DNA of 51,960 nucleotides. Source: Streptococcus suis (GTDB lineage: Bacteria > Bacillota > Bacilli > Lactobacillales > Streptococcaceae). The position numbers were made by a program, and so were the translations under genes. The notes under the pieces were generated by a model, which ran no database searches, was not told the DNA's origin, and was given only the letters and a program-made list of their open reading frames with translations. Shown here piece after piece: positions 9,161 to 19,626 of this stretch. The stretch covers positions 1 to 51,960 of the forward strand of contig NZ_POQQ01000056.1 in assembly GCF_002964575.1 (NCBI RefSeq), given 5' to 3'. How positions within the stretch are numbered: position 1 is the stretch's first letter; every line of letters begins with the position of its first letter.

Positions 9161-11329
9161 TTACAACTCAACTGTCGCAACTTGGCTATCTTGACCGACC
9201 TGTCCAAGATTTTCAAGGCTGACAGATTTGATTTCTGCTGTGTTTGTGAAGGCAACGACGATGGTTGTTTCACGTCCTGCTGAGCGAATGGCATCCAGAT
9301 CTGCAACAAGGAGCAAGTCGCCTGCTTCAACGCGTTGACCATCTGTAACCTTAGCTGAGAATGGAGCACCGTTTAGCGCAACCGTATCTAGGCCGACGTG
9401 CACCAAGACTTCTACACCCTTGTCAGACAAAATACCGACAGCGTGTTTGGTTGGGAAGACACTGGTTACAATACCTGAAACTGGTGCATAAACATTGCCG
9501 GAGCTAGGCTCAACTGCATAACCGTCACCCATCATTTTTTGTGAGAAGACCGGATCTTTCACTTCTGTGATGGCAATGGCTTGACCTTCAGCAACAGCAT
9601 AAACTGCCTCGGTCACACCCTTGAATTGTGCTTTCTCAACTACTGTTTCAGTCGCAACAATTTCCGTACGAGGGATGGCTACGCCAGATTCTAGCAAGTC
9701 TTGAATGTCTGATTTGAGAACATCTGCTTTTGGTCCATAGACTGCTTGAACACCTGAGTCCTTGATAATCAAGCCCATAGCACCAGCCTGTTTCCAAGCA
9801 TTTTCATCTCCAACCTGTGCCACATCTTTGACACTTACACGAAGACGAGTCATACAAGCATCCACATCTGCGATATTATCTCGACCACCAAGCAAGTTGA
9901 TGATTTGTACCACTTGTGAATTAGCATCTGCAGTATCTACGTTTGAATTTGAAACCACATCCGTTGTTTCTGTATCATAGTTGCCATTGCGTCCAGCTGT
10001 TGCTAGGTTGAATTTTTGAATCATGAAGTTGGCAATGAAGTACATTGCAACTGCAAAGAGGGCTGTTACCCAAATGAAGTTAACTACATCCATACCGATA
10101 CCGGCTTTAATCGCCATCGGTGTACGTGTAAGGAATTCGATATTACCAAATGAGTGCATACGCAAGTTGACAACATCAGCCATGGCAAAAGCCGCACCTT
10201 GCACAAAAGCATAAACGACATAAAGTGGCATTGCCGCAAACATGAACATGAACTCGATTGGTTCTGTTACACCTGTCAAGAAGACAGCAAGTGCAGAAGA
10301 TAGGAACATACCTTTGTATTTTTTCTTCTTATCTGGATCAACGTTGCGATACATAGCATAGGTCAAGCCCATAAGGATACCTGATGAACCAATCATTTGA
10401 CCAACTTTGAAACGAGCTGGTGTTACATTAGCAAGGAGATCATTGTACTGAGCCATGTCGCCTGCATCTTTCAGGTAAATCAAGTCTGTGATCCAAGCCA
10501 ACCAAAGCGGATCTTGTCCAAATACCTGTGTACCTGCTTGAGCACCTGTCAAGATGTCATAGGTACCGCCAAGTGATGTATAGTTCATTGGAATGGTCAA
10601 CATGTGGTGAAGACCGAATGGAAGAAGCAAACGTTCCAAGGTACCGTAAACAAATGGTGCCAAGATTGGAGCTGTTTCTTGTGAAGTCGCAATCCATTTA
10701 CCAAAGCTGTTGATACCTGTTTGAACGATTGGCCAGAAAATTGCCAAACCAAGTGCCACAAGCACAGAACGATAGATGACCACAAATGGTACGAAGCGTT
10801 TGCCGTTAAAGAAAGTCAATACATCTGGTAATTTGCGGTAATTGTAGTATTTGTTATAGGTTGTTGCCCCTACAAAACCAGCAATGATACCAACGAAGAC
10901 ACCCATGTTAAGCGCAGGTTGGCCCAAGATATTGACGAAATAACCTGAAACTGGGATTTGTGTCCCGAAGACTGTGCTGACTGTCGCTTCTGCATCTGCC
11001 AACATGTCAGTTGTCACACCAAAGAAGTGACCTGTAATCAAGTTAATAAGGATGAAGGCAAGACCTGCTGAGAAGGCACCACCAGCCTTTTCCTTAGCCC
11101 AGCTACCACCGATAGCCAAGGCAAAGAGCAAGTGAAGGTTTCCGATAATCCCCCAACCGATTTGGGCAATGATGTTCCCGATACGAATCAAGAGTTCTGA
11201 TTCCGGGCTGATTAGTGGAATCGAGTTTCCGATAGAAACCATGAGACCTGCCGCTGGCATAACGGCAATCACGACCATCAAACACTTACCGAATTTTTGC
11301 CAAAATTCGAAACTAAGAAATTTTTTCAT
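9161..11329 (-). CDS. PTS EIICBA, glucose/maltose family (likely maltose, MalT-type)
   Basis: This 722-aa single-chain phosphotransferase permease is ordered EIIC (about 1-430, many membrane helices, motif GVTEPIEFMFMFAAM), EIIB (phospho-Cys in DVDACMTRLRVSV) and EIIA (phospho-His in VLVHVGLDTV). The domain order and size are those of glucose-superfamily EIICBA proteins, including the streptococcal maltose transporter MalT. It follows an endonuclease/phosphatase-family gene under a MalR-like promoter and sits beside malQ-malP, so maltose or a related alpha-glucoside is the best guess. Glucose remains an alternative. Confidence 0.88.
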   Translation of the reverse strand: MKKFLSFEFWQKFGKCLMVVIAVMPAAGLMVSIGNSIPLISPESELLIRIGNIIAQIGWGIIGNLHLLFALAIGGSWAKEKAGGAFSAGLAFILINLITGHFFGVTTDMLADAEATVSTVFGTQIPVSGYFVNILGQPALNMGVFVGIIAGFVGATTYNKYYNYRKLPDVLTFFNGKRFVPFVVIYRSVLVALGLAIFWPIVQTGINSFGKWIATSQETAPILAPFVYGTLERLLLPFGLHHMLTIPMNYTSLGGTYDILTGAQAGTQVFGQDPLWLAWITDLIYLKDAGDMAQYNDLLANVTPARFKVGQMIGSSGILMGLTYAMYRNVDPDKKKKYKGMFLSSALAVFLTGVTEPIEFMFMFAAMPLYVVYAFVQGAAFAMADVVNLRMHSFGNIEFLTRTPMAIKAGIGMDVVNFIWVTALFAVAMYFIANFMIQKFNLATAGRNGNYDTETTDVVSNSNVDTADANSQVVQIINLLGGRDNIADVDACMTRLRVSVKDVAQVGDENAWKQAGAMGLIIKDSGVQAVYGPKADVLKSDIQDLLESGVAIPRTEIVATETVVEKAQFKGVTEAVYAVAEGQAIAITEVKDPVFSQKMMGDGYAVEPSSGNVYAPVSGIVTSVFPTKHAVGILSDKGVEVLVHVGLDTVALNGAPFSAKVTDGQRVEAGDLLLVADLDAIRSAGRETTIVVAFTNTAEIKSVSLENLGQVGQDSQVATVEL

Positions 11330-11365
11330 GTTTTTCTCCTTAAATTTTTCTTGGTCTCTTGACCA

Positions 11366-12157
11366 TTAAATACTTAATCTTACTTCCACACCAAAGTGGT
11401 CCGATATTACAGGAAGATTGTCCCCGTTGAACATCACTCGACTGGATTGAACCTGTCTTTCCTGATTTAAGAACACATAGTCCAGACGTTTTTCCTGGCT
11501 ATGACCTTCCCATCCGTCAATAGCTTTTTCAACAGTGATACCGCTATCCTTGTCCGCTGCCAAATCATAACTATCATAAAGGCCCAGGTCCTTGATAGCT
11601 TGATAGGCTTGGGGATTTGATAAAGCATCTGTATTGAAATCACCCATGAGGATTTTCAATCGATTCGAATCCGTTCTCTCAATAATCGAGCGAATATTTT
11701 CCAACTGATTTTCTTCTTGACTATCAGGAAGATTGATATGGCAGGAATACAAATCTATCAACTCATTCCCATATGCCACTGTCAAGCCAATAATCTTGCG
11801 AGACAGGATTGATGTCAAATCTTGGTGCTGACTACAGTAGAAGGCATCCACTTCGTAGACCGGTAATCTTGTGAGAAAGGCAATCCCTTCATCATACTTA
11901 TCATATCCGATATGAGAATTGGACCAGAAATAAGAATATTCTGCTACTCCCAGCTCTTTCAGCTTTTCAAGCAAAACCAAACCATAATTATCCTGGCGCA
12001 GTTCTCTGGTCACCAAGGGACTCGTCATCAGTTGATTGACTTCTTGCAGGGCAATCACATCGTATTGCTTTTGAGCAATGGTCTGAGCAAGTATGTCCAA
12101 CTTTTTGTCTTGATTTTCTTCTAACCAGGCATGGACATTAACTGTTAGTAATTTCAT
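11366..12157 (-). CDS. Endonuclease/exonuclease/phosphatase family protein
   Basis: The 263-aa DNase I-like protein begins MKLLTVNVHAWLEE and carries the family's metal and catalytic motifs: IALQEVNQ, GIAFLTR, HINLPDS, MGDFNTD and a C-terminal ISDHFGV. The frame is open upstream to 12241 but that would cover the promoter and operator, and AAGGAGAG lies just before the ATG at 12157. It is the first gene of the EIICBA operon. Its substrate is unknown; in this position a sugar-phosphate or phosphodiester role is possible. No signal peptide is visible, so it acts in the cytoplasm. Confidence 0.85.
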   Translation of the reverse strand: MKLLTVNVHAWLEENQDKKLDILAQTIAQKQYDVIALQEVNQLMTSPLVTRELRQDNYGLVLLEKLKELGVAEYSYFWSNSHIGYDKYDEGIAFLTRLPVYEVDAFYCSQHQDLTSILSRKIIGLTVAYGNELIDLYSCHINLPDSQEENQLENIRSIIERTDSNRLKILMGDFNTDALSNPQAYQAIKDLGLYDSYDLAADKDSGITVEKAIDGWEGHSQEKRLDYVFLNQERQVQSSRVMFNGDNLPVISDHFGVEVRLSI

Positions 12158-12186
12158 AGCTCTCCTTTCTTCATCGTATTCTAAAA

Positions 12187-12241
12187 TAAAACGTTTCCGT
12201 ATTTGTAAACTAATTGTAACGTAAACGTTTCCATTTGTCAA
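12187..12241 (-). promoter_or_regulatory. Promoter with two LacI-family operators (MalR/CcpA-like)
   Basis: The minus strand reads TTGACA (12236-12241), exactly 17 bp, TACAAT (12213-12218). The spacer contains GGAAACGTTTAC (12221-12232), and a second site, GGAAACGTTTT, is centred 34 bp downstream (about 12187-12198). This matches LacI-family operators with a central CG, such as MalR sites or cre. The same design precedes malQ (16908-16969), so both units are probably co-regulated by maltose and catabolite repression. No malR gene is in the window. Confidence 0.8.
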
Positions 12242-12364
12242 CTCTTTTACGGAACAATTTAGAAACTTTTACGTAATTCTTTTAGAATTCTTTTAAAAAA
12301 GCTATAAAACTGACGATTATTCCTAAATATGTTAAACTAGTGACAGAAGAGTTGAGGAGTCACC

Positions 12365-13072
12365 ATGAGTAAATATAAAAAAGTCTACGCAGACATCAAG
12401 GAAAAAATTGAACAAAATATCTGGCAGGCCAATCAGGAGATGCCAACCGAAAATGAGCTAATGGAGATCTACTCCTATTCCAAGGATACTATCCGCAAGG
12501 CACTATCGCTATTAGAAATGGATGGCTATATTCAAAAGCGTCAGGGGAGAAACTCCATTATCTTGGACCACAACCTGATCAGAAAACCGTACGTGTCTGA
12601 ATTGAAGACCGTTAGCGAACTCAACCGCTCTGCCCACCATCAAGTCCAGACCCAACTGACCAATCTCTACATCGTACAAGGTCAGCCAGAAGTCATGAAG
12701 GAATTGGAAGTGGATGAAAAGACGGATCTGTACCGTGTCAGCCGCGTTCGGACTATTGACGGAGAACGATTAGAGTATGAGATTTCCTACTTTGACCGCA
12801 GGATTGTTCCCTATCTCAGCAAGGAAATCGCTGAAAAATCGATTTATCAGTATCTAGAATCGGACCTGGGCTTAGGAATCTCTCATTCACGCCGGGAAAT
12901 TTCCTTCCGCTTTGCAACGGAGGAAGAAAAATCCTTGCTTGATCTGGCTGGCTACGACATGGTGGTTTCCGTCACCAGTACCACCTTTCTGGCGGACGGC
13001 CGTCCTTTTCAGTACGGAACCATCACCTATCGACCAGATAAGGTCACTTTTGTATCAATGGCCAAACGGTAA
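12365..13072 (+). CDS. GntR-family transcriptional regulator with UTRA ligand domain
   Basis: The 235-aa protein has an N-terminal winged HTH (MSKYKKVYADIKEKIEQN, then MPTENELMEIYSYSKDTIRKALSLLEMDGYIQKRQGRNSII) and a C-terminal UTRA domain (about 80-235; LYRVSRVRTIDGERLEYEISYFDR). It is close to the TreR/YidP type that senses sugar phosphates. It is divergent from the EIICBA operon, separated by about 200 bp containing the MalR-like sites, and ends at a shared terminator with malP. A TreR-like sugar-phosphate sensor beside a PTS suggests it controls or senses that import. Confidence 0.85.
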   Translation: MSKYKKVYADIKEKIEQNIWQANQEMPTENELMEIYSYSKDTIRKALSLLEMDGYIQKRQGRNSIILDHNLIRKPYVSELKTVSELNRSAHHQVQTQLTNLYIVQGQPEVMKELEVDEKTDLYRVSRVRTIDGERLEYEISYFDRRIVPYLSKEIAEKSIYQYLESDLGLGISHSRREISFRFATEEEKSLLDLAGYDMVVSVTSTTFLADGRPFQYGTITYRPDKVTFVSMAKR

Positions 13073-13088
13073 AAAATGAAAAATACAA

Positions 13089-13120
13089 AAAAGAATGTTC
13101 CCACTCAGGAACATTCTTTT
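13089..13120. terminator. Bidirectional terminator between gntR and malP
   Basis: A perfect 13-bp stem AAAAGAATGTTCC/GGAACATTCTTTT with a 6-nt loop lies between the two convergent genes. It gives a T run in each direction. Confidence 0.92.
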
Positions 13121-13141
13121 CAATTTAGGAGAGCAAAAGTA

Positions 13142-15406
13142 TTAGTTTGAATGCCAAATATCTTGGTTGTACTGTTCAATAGTACGGTCAGATGAGAAGA
13201 ATCCTGCTTTGGCGATGTTGTGAACAACTTTCTTGTTCCAAGATTCTTGATCTTCGTAGTCTGCAAAGACTTGCTCTTTGACTTCAATGTACTCCGCCAA
13301 GTCAATCAAGGTCATGAACCAGTCTTTAGAAATCAATTCATGGTGCAGACGACCAAGACGCTCTTCATTACCAAGTGCAAGCACTTCATCGCTGACGATA
13401 AAGTCTACCGCACGTTTGATGTTGGCATCGCCATTGTAGTAGTCTGCAGATACGTAACCAGCCTTGTCGTACAAGTCGATAATAGTATCTGAGTCCTTAC
13501 CAAATATGTAAATATTGTCCATGCCAACCAACTCTGCAATCTCAACGTTGGCACCGTCCATAGTACCAAGTGTCAAAGCACCGTTGAGCATGAATTTCAT
13601 GTTACCAGTACCTGATGCTTCTTTAGAAGCCAATGAGATTTGCTCAGAAATATCTGTCGCAGGGATGAGTTTTTCAGCAACAGTTACATTGTAGTTTTCA
13701 ACCAAATGAACATTGAGGTATTTATTTACTTCTGGATCATTATTGATCAACTCTGACAAGCAAAGAATCAAATGAATGATGTCTTGAGCGATAATATAAG
13801 CTGGGGCTGCTTTACCACCGAAGATAACAGTGATTTTACGTTTTGGCAGGTTACCGTTCTTGATTTCAAGATACTTGTGAATGACATACAAGGCATTCAT
13901 CTGTTGGCGTTTGTACTCGTGGAAACGTTTGATTTGTGTATCGATGATAGAGTTTTCGTCCAATTCGATACCCTTGTTATCTTTCAGGTAACGTTTAAGA
14001 GCCAACTTGTTGTTGTGCTTAATTTCCGCCAACTTAGCATGAACTTCCTTGTTATCCGCAAAGGCAAGCAATTTCTCAAGCTTCGTCGCATCTGTCAAAT
14101 ACTCATCGCCAATCAATTCCTTGATGTAGTCAGCAAGGTCTTGGTTAGCAAATTCCAACCAACGACGGAAAGTGATACCGTTTGTCTTGTTGTTGAATTT
14201 TTCTGGATAAAGCTCGTAGAAACCTTTCAACTCAGAGTTTTTCAAGATTTCCGTGTGGAGAGCCGCAACCCCGTTGACAGAGTTTGAGAAGTGGATATCC
14301 ATGTGGGCCATGTGCACACGACCAGACTCATCGATGATGTGAAGAGCAACATCAGCTACTTCCTTAGCTACCAAGGCATCCAATTCCTTGATGATATCTA
14401 CCAAGTGAGGCACCACTTCTTCCAAGAATGACAATGGCCATTTTTCAAGAGCTTCTGCCAAGATAGTATGGTTTGTGTAACCAGTCATGTTCTTAACGAT
14501 TGCCACTGCTTCAGCAAATTCCAAGCCGTGTTTTTCAGTCAAAAGACGAATCAACTCAGGAATCACCATTGATGGGTGAGTATCATTGATTTGAACATAA
14601 GCATAGTCTGCCAAGTCATGTAAGTTTGACCCACGCTCAATCGCTTCATCAATCAAGAGTTGTGCGGCGTTTGATACCATGAAATATTGTTGGTAGATAC
14701 GAAGCAACTCACCATTTTTATCTGAATCATCTGGGTACAAGAAGAGGGTCAAGTTTTCTTTGATGTCTGTCTTGTCAAATGAGATACCTTCTGTAATCAA
14801 GTCATAGTTGACAGACTCAATGTCAAACAAGTTAAGGTAGTTCTTTGTTTCTTTTTTATAGCCAAGAATGTCAAGACGGTCCAATTTTGATTTCAAAGTG
14901 AAGTTTTTGAATGGAACATCATAGCTAATAGTTGTTGGAATCAACCAAGAATCATTTTCAATCCAGAAGTTTGGCTCTGCATCTTGTTGGTTGTCCTTGA
15001 AGACTTGTTTGAAGAGACCGCAGTGGTAGTTGAGACCAACACCCTCACCGTTGATACCAAGTGTTGACATAGAATCCACAAAACATGATGCCAAACGACC
15101 AAGACCACCGTTACCAAGTGATGGTTCTGGCTCCACATCTTCAACTTGTGCCAAAGACTTGCCAGCTGCTGCCAATTCTGCCTGAATGTCCTTGTAGACA
15201 CCCAAGTTGATCAAGTTGTTTGACAAGAGTTTACCGATAAGGAACTCTGCTGAGATGTAGTAAACCTTGCGTTTACCTGTGTTTTTTGGTTTTGTAGCTA
15301 CAGCTTCTTTTACGTAGTTTAACAATTGAAGATAGATTTCTTCGTTTGTGAGTTCTGCAAGTTTTTTGTTCGTGTTTGTTTCTACAAAAGTTGTAAAGTT
15401 AATCAT
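13142..15406 (-). CDS. malP: Maltodextrin/glycogen phosphorylase
   Basis: A phosphorylase of about 754 aa (GT35) that releases glucose-1-phosphate from alpha-1,4-glucans. Conserved blocks include [45 protein letters not shown] and the pyridoxal-phosphate region [33 protein letters not shown]. Two ATGs are possible, 15415 and 15406; the SD GAGGA is only 2-3 nt from the first, and the protein family starts at the second. It overlaps the end of malQ by a few bases, so the pair is translationally coupled and controlled by the 16908-16969 promoter. Confidence 0.93.
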   Translation of the reverse strand: MINFTTFVETNTNKKLAELTNEEIYLQLLNYVKEAVATKPKNTGKRKVYYISAEFLIGKLLSNNLINLGVYKDIQAELAAAGKSLAQVEDVEPEPSLGNGGLGRLASCFVDSMSTLGINGEGVGLNYHCGLFKQVFKDNQQDAEPNFWIENDSWLIPTTISYDVPFKNFTLKSKLDRLDILGYKKETKNYLNLFDIESVNYDLITEGISFDKTDIKENLTLFLYPDDSDKNGELLRIYQQYFMVSNAAQLLIDEAIERGSNLHDLADYAYVQINDTHPSMVIPELIRLLTEKHGLEFAEAVAIVKNMTGYTNHTILAEALEKWPLSFLEEVVPHLVDIIKELDALVAKEVADVALHIIDESGRVHMAHMDIHFSNSVNGVAALHTEILKNSELKGFYELYPEKFNNKTNGITFRRWLEFANQDLADYIKELIGDEYLTDATKLEKLLAFADNKEVHAKLAEIKHNNKLALKRYLKDNKGIELDENSIIDTQIKRFHEYKRQQMNALYVIHKYLEIKNGNLPKRKITVIFGGKAAPAYIIAQDIIHLILCLSELINNDPEVNKYLNVHLVENYNVTVAEKLIPATDISEQISLASKEASGTGNMKFMLNGALTLGTMDGANVEIAELVGMDNIYIFGKDSDTIIDLYDKAGYVSADYYNGDANIKRAVDFIVSDEVLALGNEERLGRLHHELISKDWFMTLIDLAEYIEVKEQVFADYEDQESWNKKVVHNIAKAGFFSSDRTIEQYNQDIWHSN

Positions 15407-16907
15407 GTTTTTCATTTCCTCGTTGATATAGTGTTGTCATTTTGACTAAGAAGTCTTTGCGTTCCTGGGTTAAATCTTCAGCTTTCATTCGCCATTCCCA
15501 GTTGCCTCCGACAGTTGAAGGCATGTTCATGCGGCTTTCTTCGCCCAAGTCAAGAACATCTTGCATGGTCGCAATAGCTGTGTCGCTGACAGTGGCAAAG
15601 AGTGTTCGAAGCATGGCTTGAGTCACTGGCTCAATCGGCTTTCTATTAGTATAAGCATCTACAAACTCCTGTTGTTCAGGCTCTAGATTGTTATACCAAC
15701 CGTTGACCACCTCATTATCATGTGTGCCTGTGTAGGCGATAGAGTTTGGTACGCAACGGTGTGGGATGTCAATGCTCTGTCCAGTCACATCGAAGAAGCC
15801 AAATTCTAGAATCTTCATTCCTGGATAGCCGCAATCCGCAAGCAACTTACGAGCCTTGGCATCAATATTTCCTAGGTCCTCTGCAATAATTGGCAAGTCG
15901 CCGAGGGTTTCCTTGACCGCCTTGAAGAGATTGTAGCCTGGACCTGGCTCCCAAGTACCAATCTTGGCAACTTTAGCATCTCCTGCTACCTGCCAGTAAT
16001 CTGAGAAGCCTTTGAAGTGGTCAATTCTCAAGACATCGTATAGTTTGAAACTCTCGTGAATGCGGTAGATCCACCAGTTGTAGCCAGTCTTTTCATGTTG
16101 CTCCCAATCGTAGAGTGGGTTGCCCCAAAGCTGGCCATCTGCAGAGAAGTTATCTGCTGGCACACCTGCCACATAAAGCGGCTTGCGCTCGCTATCTAAT
16201 TTGAAGAGCTGTGGCTTGGTCCAAACTTCCACACTATCAGCAGAAACATAAATTGGCATGTCTCCGATAATCTTAATGTGGTTTTGATTGGCATATTCTT
16301 TTAGCTGTTTCCACTGGCTAAAGAAGAAATATTGAGTGACTTTAAAGTAGTCAATTTGGTCTGCCAATTCCAAGCGGTATTTTTCAAGGGCTTCTTCATT
16401 TCGAGCAACAACTTTCTTGTCATCCCACTCTTGTAGGGCCTTGTTTCCAAAGTGTTCTTTAATAGCCATGAATTCCGCATAGTCATTTAACCATGACGAA
16501 TTGGCTTTTTCAAACTCTTGAAAGGCTGCTTTACGCTTGTCATCACTCAAGAAGTTTTTAACGGCTCTTTCCAAAATCGGACGGCGAGCCTCATAGATCA
16601 AGGCGTAGTCTACTTTTTCTGGATTGTCCCCAAATTTCACATCTTGGTAGTCAAAGTTGGCCAATAAATCTTCTTCTGCCAACAAATCAAAATCAATTAA
16701 ATGGGTATTTCCTGCAATGGCAGAAAATGATTGATAAGGTGAATCTCCGTAACTTGTCGTTGTGAGAGGAAGGAGCTGCCAGTAGGTCTGCTTGGTTTCG
16801 ACCAAGAAATCTACAAAGTCATAGGCAGGCTTTCCAAAAGTACCGATACCAAACTTACCTGGAAGTGAGGTAATATGCATTAAAATTCCACTGGTACGAT
16901 TCGCCAT
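15399..16907 (-). CDS. malQ: 4-alpha-glucanotransferase (amylomaltase)
   Basis: The 502-aa GH77 enzyme starts [22 protein letters not shown] and carries LRIDHFKGF (nucleophile Asp region), IAEDLG (acid/base Glu) and YTGTHDNEV. It disproportionates maltose and maltodextrins, giving glucose and longer chains that MalP then phosphorolyses. It is first in the malQ-malP operon. An operator-like AAAAACGTTTTCC overlaps its SD region (16908-16920). Length is normal for the family. Confidence 0.95.
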   Translation of the reverse strand: MANRTSGILMHITSLPGKFGIGTFGKPAYDFVDFLVETKQTYWQLLPLTTTSYGDSPYQSFSAIAGNTHLIDFDLLAEEDLLANFDYQDVKFGDNPEKVDYALIYEARRPILERAVKNFLSDDKRKAAFQEFEKANSSWLNDYAEFMAIKEHFGNKALQEWDDKKVVARNEEALEKYRLELADQIDYFKVTQYFFFSQWKQLKEYANQNHIKIIGDMPIYVSADSVEVWTKPQLFKLDSERKPLYVAGVPADNFSADGQLWGNPLYDWEQHEKTGYNWWIYRIHESFKLYDVLRIDHFKGFSDYWQVAGDAKVAKIGTWEPGPGYNLFKAVKETLGDLPIIAEDLGNIDAKARKLLADCGYPGMKILEFGFFDVTGQSIDIPHRCVPNSIAYTGTHDNEVVNGWYNNLEPEQQEFVDAYTNRKPIEPVTQAMLRTLFATVSDTAIATMQDVLDLGEESRMNMPSTVGGNWEWRMKAEDLTQERKDFLVKMTTLYQRGNEKHD

Positions 16908-16969
16908 AAAAACGTTTTCCTTTCTTTCGATTACAATGATAGTTTAACGCAAACGTTTGCATTTGTCAA
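16908..16969 (-). promoter_or_regulatory. malQP promoter with MalR-like operators
   Basis: The minus strand has TTGACA (16964-16969), 17-bp spacer, TAAACT (16941-16946). The spacer holds the perfect palindrome GCAAACGTTTGC (16949-16960), which matches the known pneumococcal MalR operator core. A second weaker site GGAAAACGTTTTT (16908-16920) overlaps the SD, 41 bp downstream centre to centre. The paired arrangement mirrors the promoter at 12187-12241. RNA polymerase and a LacI-family repressor could not bind together. Confidence 0.85.
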
Positions 16970-17065
16970 GGATTTATACAATTTTTTTAAAACTTTTACG
17001 TAAAACCGCTCAAAATCTCCCATAAATACGCATTCTACTGCTCTTGTTACCGTTAAACAAAAGAA

Positions 17066-17095
17066 GAAATTCTGAGTATTTTAACCCAGAATTTC
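17066..17095 (-). terminator. clpL terminator
   Basis: A 9-bp stem GAAATTCTG/CAGAATTTC with a further GT/AC pair lies just after the clpL stop. It is followed by a T-rich stretch on the minus strand. Confidence 0.75.
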
Positions 17096-17112
17096 ATTAT
17101 TATTCGATTATT

Positions 17113-19212
17113 TTATGAAAAGGTTTGCTCGCTGATTTGAATCTCATTTTCCACTACATCAGCCAACAAGTTTGTCACATCTAGGTGATCCAGATAGTAA
17201 TCCGTTACCTTGTCTCGAATCTGATTTTCAATCACACGGCGCAATGGACGAGCTCCCATAGCCTGATCATAGCCTTCTTCCATCAAGAACTCTTTGGCTG
17301 CCTCAGTCACTTCTAAGTGAATACCTTTTTTAGCTAGGGTCTTATTGACCTGGCCTAACATCAAATCGACGATTGCCTTGAGGTCTTCTTTACCCAAGTG
17401 TTTGAATTCGATAACTGCGTTGAAACGGTTAAGGAACTCCGGACGGAAGAATGGTGCGATGCGGTCCATGATGTCTTGATTTTCTTCAGCTTCTGGCATT
17501 CCATAACCAAAACCAGCATTTGAAGTCGCGATGACAAGGGTATTTTTGAAGTTGACCTGGTTGCCCTGTCCGTCTGTCAAATGACCATCATCTAGCACTT
17601 GCAAAAGGAGGGTAATCACTTGTGGATCTGCTTTTTCAATCTCATCCAAGAGGACAATGGAGTACGGATTGCGGCGGACACGTTCGGTAAGAGTATGGGA
17701 ATTATCATCATAACCAACATAACCAGCTGTAGTACCGATTAATTTGGAAACGGCTGTCCGATCGCTGTATTCAGACATATCCAAACGAATAATGGCATCC
17801 TTGTTACCAAACAAGTCAAGCGCTAACTGTTTTGCCAACTCTGTCTTACCCACACCTGTCGGACCGACAAAGAGGAAGGAACCAATTGGACGGTTTCCGT
17901 CATCAAAACCTGCACGATTTCGACGAATAGCCCGAGATACTGCTTCCACCGCATCGTCTTGACCGATAACGTTAGCTGCCAGACGATTTTTCAATTCCTT
18001 GAGTCGTTCAATGTCAGAAGCTCCCATTTGTGAGACTGGGATGCCTGTCATTCGCTCAACCGCCTGAGCTACATCATTAACAGTCGCTACCACTTTCTGT
18101 TGCTCCGTGTGGTTGTCAATTTGTTCTTGGAGCTTGTCGATGCGGACTTTTTCATTGAGTGCTGTTTCGTAATCTTCTTTTTCAGCTGCTTGACTTTGCA
18201 AAGCTTTAGCCTGTTCAATCTCTGCCTCCAAAGCTTGAATATCTGTCACAGGATGTTGTGCAGCTAAGTGAGCAGAGGTCACATCGACCAGGTCAATAGC
18301 CTTATCAGGCAAGCTACGTTGTGGAATATATTGGACGGAATAATCAACCGCAGCTCTCAAGACCTCATCTGGCAATTCAATATTGTGGTGGGCTTCATAA
18401 AGCGGCTTGATCCCTTTCAAAATCTGGTAGGTATCTTCTGCGGACGGAGCATTGACCTTGACTTCGTTGAAACGACGAGCCAAGGCAGCATTCTTATGAA
18501 TAGTATTGCGGTATTCGTCCTGCGTAGTCGCACCGATAACAGTTAACTCTCCACGGGAAAGAGCTGGTTTGAGAATATCTGCTAAGCCCTTGGAACCTGA
18601 GTCTCCACCAGTGCTACCAGCTCCCAAAATCTGATGGATTTCATCAAAGAAGAGAATGATATTTCCAGCTTTTTTGACCTCATCCACAAGATTCTGCACA
18701 TTTTCCTCAAAGGCTCCGCGGTACTGAGTCCCAGCTTCCAATCCTGAAATGTCGATGGAGATGATTTCCTTGTTCTTAATGGCTGCTGGCACATCACCAT
18801 TGACAATGGCTTGAGCCAAGCCTTCTACTACCGCAGTTTTACCGACACCCGCATCACCGACCAGAACAGGATTGTTTTTAGTCCGACGTGCCAAAATTTC
18901 AGATGTTTCTTGGATTTCCTTATTTCGTCCAATGACTGGATCCAACTTCCCTTCACGCGCATCTTGTGTCAAATTGCGACCAAGTTTTGCCAGAATTCCG
19001 TCTGACTTTATCTGACCTTTAGCCTGAGTTTGAGCCACTTCTTCTGTCTGTGGCAGGCGACCAGTCTGACGGTAAATTGCAAATTCCTCCGGTGTCACTT
19101 CACGCCCATTGATAGAATAACGGCGACGCTCTGTGCTGTAGCCACCCATGTTACCCATGAGTTGATTGAAAATATCGTCCATATTGTTAAAATTATTGAA
19201 ATTGTTGTTCAT
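17113..19212 (-). CDS. clpL: ATP-dependent Clp protease ATPase subunit / chaperone ClpL
   Basis: The 699-aa protein has two AAA+ modules. It starts [20 protein letters not shown], the Asn-rich N-terminus diagnostic of ClpL, with no zinc finger as in ClpE. Walker A of module 1 is GDAGVGKT (119-126), Walker [12 protein letters not shown]; module 2 has GPTGVGKT and [13 protein letters not shown] coiled middle domain ([26 protein letters not shown]) separates them. ClpL is a heat-inducible disaggregase in lactic acid bacteria and streptococci. An unusually rich set of CtsR boxes lies upstream (19242-19488). Confidence 0.96.
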   Translation of the reverse strand: MNNNFNNFNNMDDIFNQLMGNMGGYSTERRRYSINGREVTPEEFAIYRQTGRLPQTEEVAQTQAKGQIKSDGILAKLGRNLTQDAREGKLDPVIGRNKEIQETSEILARRTKNNPVLVGDAGVGKTAVVEGLAQAIVNGDVPAAIKNKEIISIDISGLEAGTQYRGAFEENVQNLVDEVKKAGNIILFFDEIHQILGAGSTGGDSGSKGLADILKPALSRGELTVIGATTQDEYRNTIHKNAALARRFNEVKVNAPSAEDTYQILKGIKPLYEAHHNIELPDEVLRAAVDYSVQYIPQRSLPDKAIDLVDVTSAHLAAQHPVTDIQALEAEIEQAKALQSQAAEKEDYETALNEKVRIDKLQEQIDNHTEQQKVVATVNDVAQAVERMTGIPVSQMGASDIERLKELKNRLAANVIGQDDAVEAVSRAIRRNRAGFDDGNRPIGSFLFVGPTGVGKTELAKQLALDLFGNKDAIIRLDMSEYSDRTAVSKLIGTTAGYVGYDDNSHTLTERVRRNPYSIVLLDEIEKADPQVITLLLQVLDDGHLTDGQGNQVNFKNTLVIATSNAGFGYGMPEAEENQDIMDRIAPFFRPEFLNRFNAVIEFKHLGKEDLKAIVDLMLGQVNKTLAKKGIHLEVTEAAKEFLMEEGYDQAMGARPLRRVIENQIRDKVTDYYLDHLDVTNLLADVVENEIQISEQTFS

Positions 19213-19241
19213 AGTAGTTACCTCGTTTAAGTTTTAATTGT

Positions 19242-19488
19242 TTTTGACTTTTACTGACCTTTGTTTTAAAAATATAATAGCTAGTATGGAATAATCCTAT
19301 CTTTCATAACAACCTCCTTAGAAGTTTGTCTTTTACTGACCAATAGTCCCAAGAGTAAGTCAAACCCTTCTCGTTTGACCTATGCTGACCTTTTGTTCAA
19401 AGAATTCGTAAGGTCCTTTACCTTACGAATCTTATTTTACATCATTGGTCAGTAAAAGTCAATAGTTTTGTTTGACCTTTTTTGACTT
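19242..19488 (-). promoter_or_regulatory. clpL upstream region with four or five CtsR boxes
   Basis: CtsR boxes are tandem heptads (A/G)GTCAAA separated by NAN. Sites seen, written 5'-3' on the strand that reads GGTCA: GGTCAGTAAAAGTCAAA at 19242-19258 (minus), GGTCAGCATAGGTCAAA near 19374-19390 (minus), GGTCAGTAAAAGTCAAT near 19446-19462 (plus) and AGTCAAAAAAGGTCAAA near 19471-19487 (minus; both heptads perfect). A half-site ACTGACC is near 19335. Class III heat-shock repression by CtsR is the clear inference. The number of boxes and the 250-bp leader are unusual. Confidence 0.82.
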
Positions 19489-19519
19489 TTTATAGTCGAA
19501 TGAAGAGCTTTCAGACAAG

Positions 19520-19583
19520 GAACTGAGGCGCGGGCTATACTAAAGTATGGCATGGCGAAAGTGACGATGTATCAAAGTTAATT
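19520..19583. repeat. Degenerate BOX-like repeat upstream of clpL
   Basis: The stretch GGCGCGGGCTATACTAAAG followed by TATGGCATGGCGAAAGTGACG resembles the joined boxC-boxA core of streptococcal BOX elements (CGCAGGCT, a short hairpin, then GGCAAGGCGAAGCTGACG). Its central hairpin GCTATACT/AGTATGGC (19534-19551) pairs with one G-U. Termini are decayed. It lies between the def terminator and the CtsR boxes. The match is from memory of the BOX consensus, not an alignment. Confidence 0.5.
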
Positions 19584-19591
19584 CAAATGAC

Positions 19592-19618
19592 TAAAAAAAT
19601 CTACCTGACGGTAGATTC
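19592..19618 (-). terminator. Terminator of the peptide-deformylase-like gene
   Basis: Stem ATCTACC/GGTAGAT (19599-19605 with 19610-19616) with a TGAC loop and seven T on the minus strand, immediately after the stop of the gene at 19627. Confidence 0.85.
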
Positions 19619-19626
19619 GGTAGCTA

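Noticed and set aside
12158..12241. 28-residue N-terminal extension of the endonuclease-family protein
   Set aside because: The extension would start within the -35 and run through -10 and operators; the ATG at 12157 has a proper SD.
13772..14287. 171-aa plus-strand ORF inside malP
   Set aside because: Antisense to a strongly conserved region of phosphorylase; no SD or homology seen.
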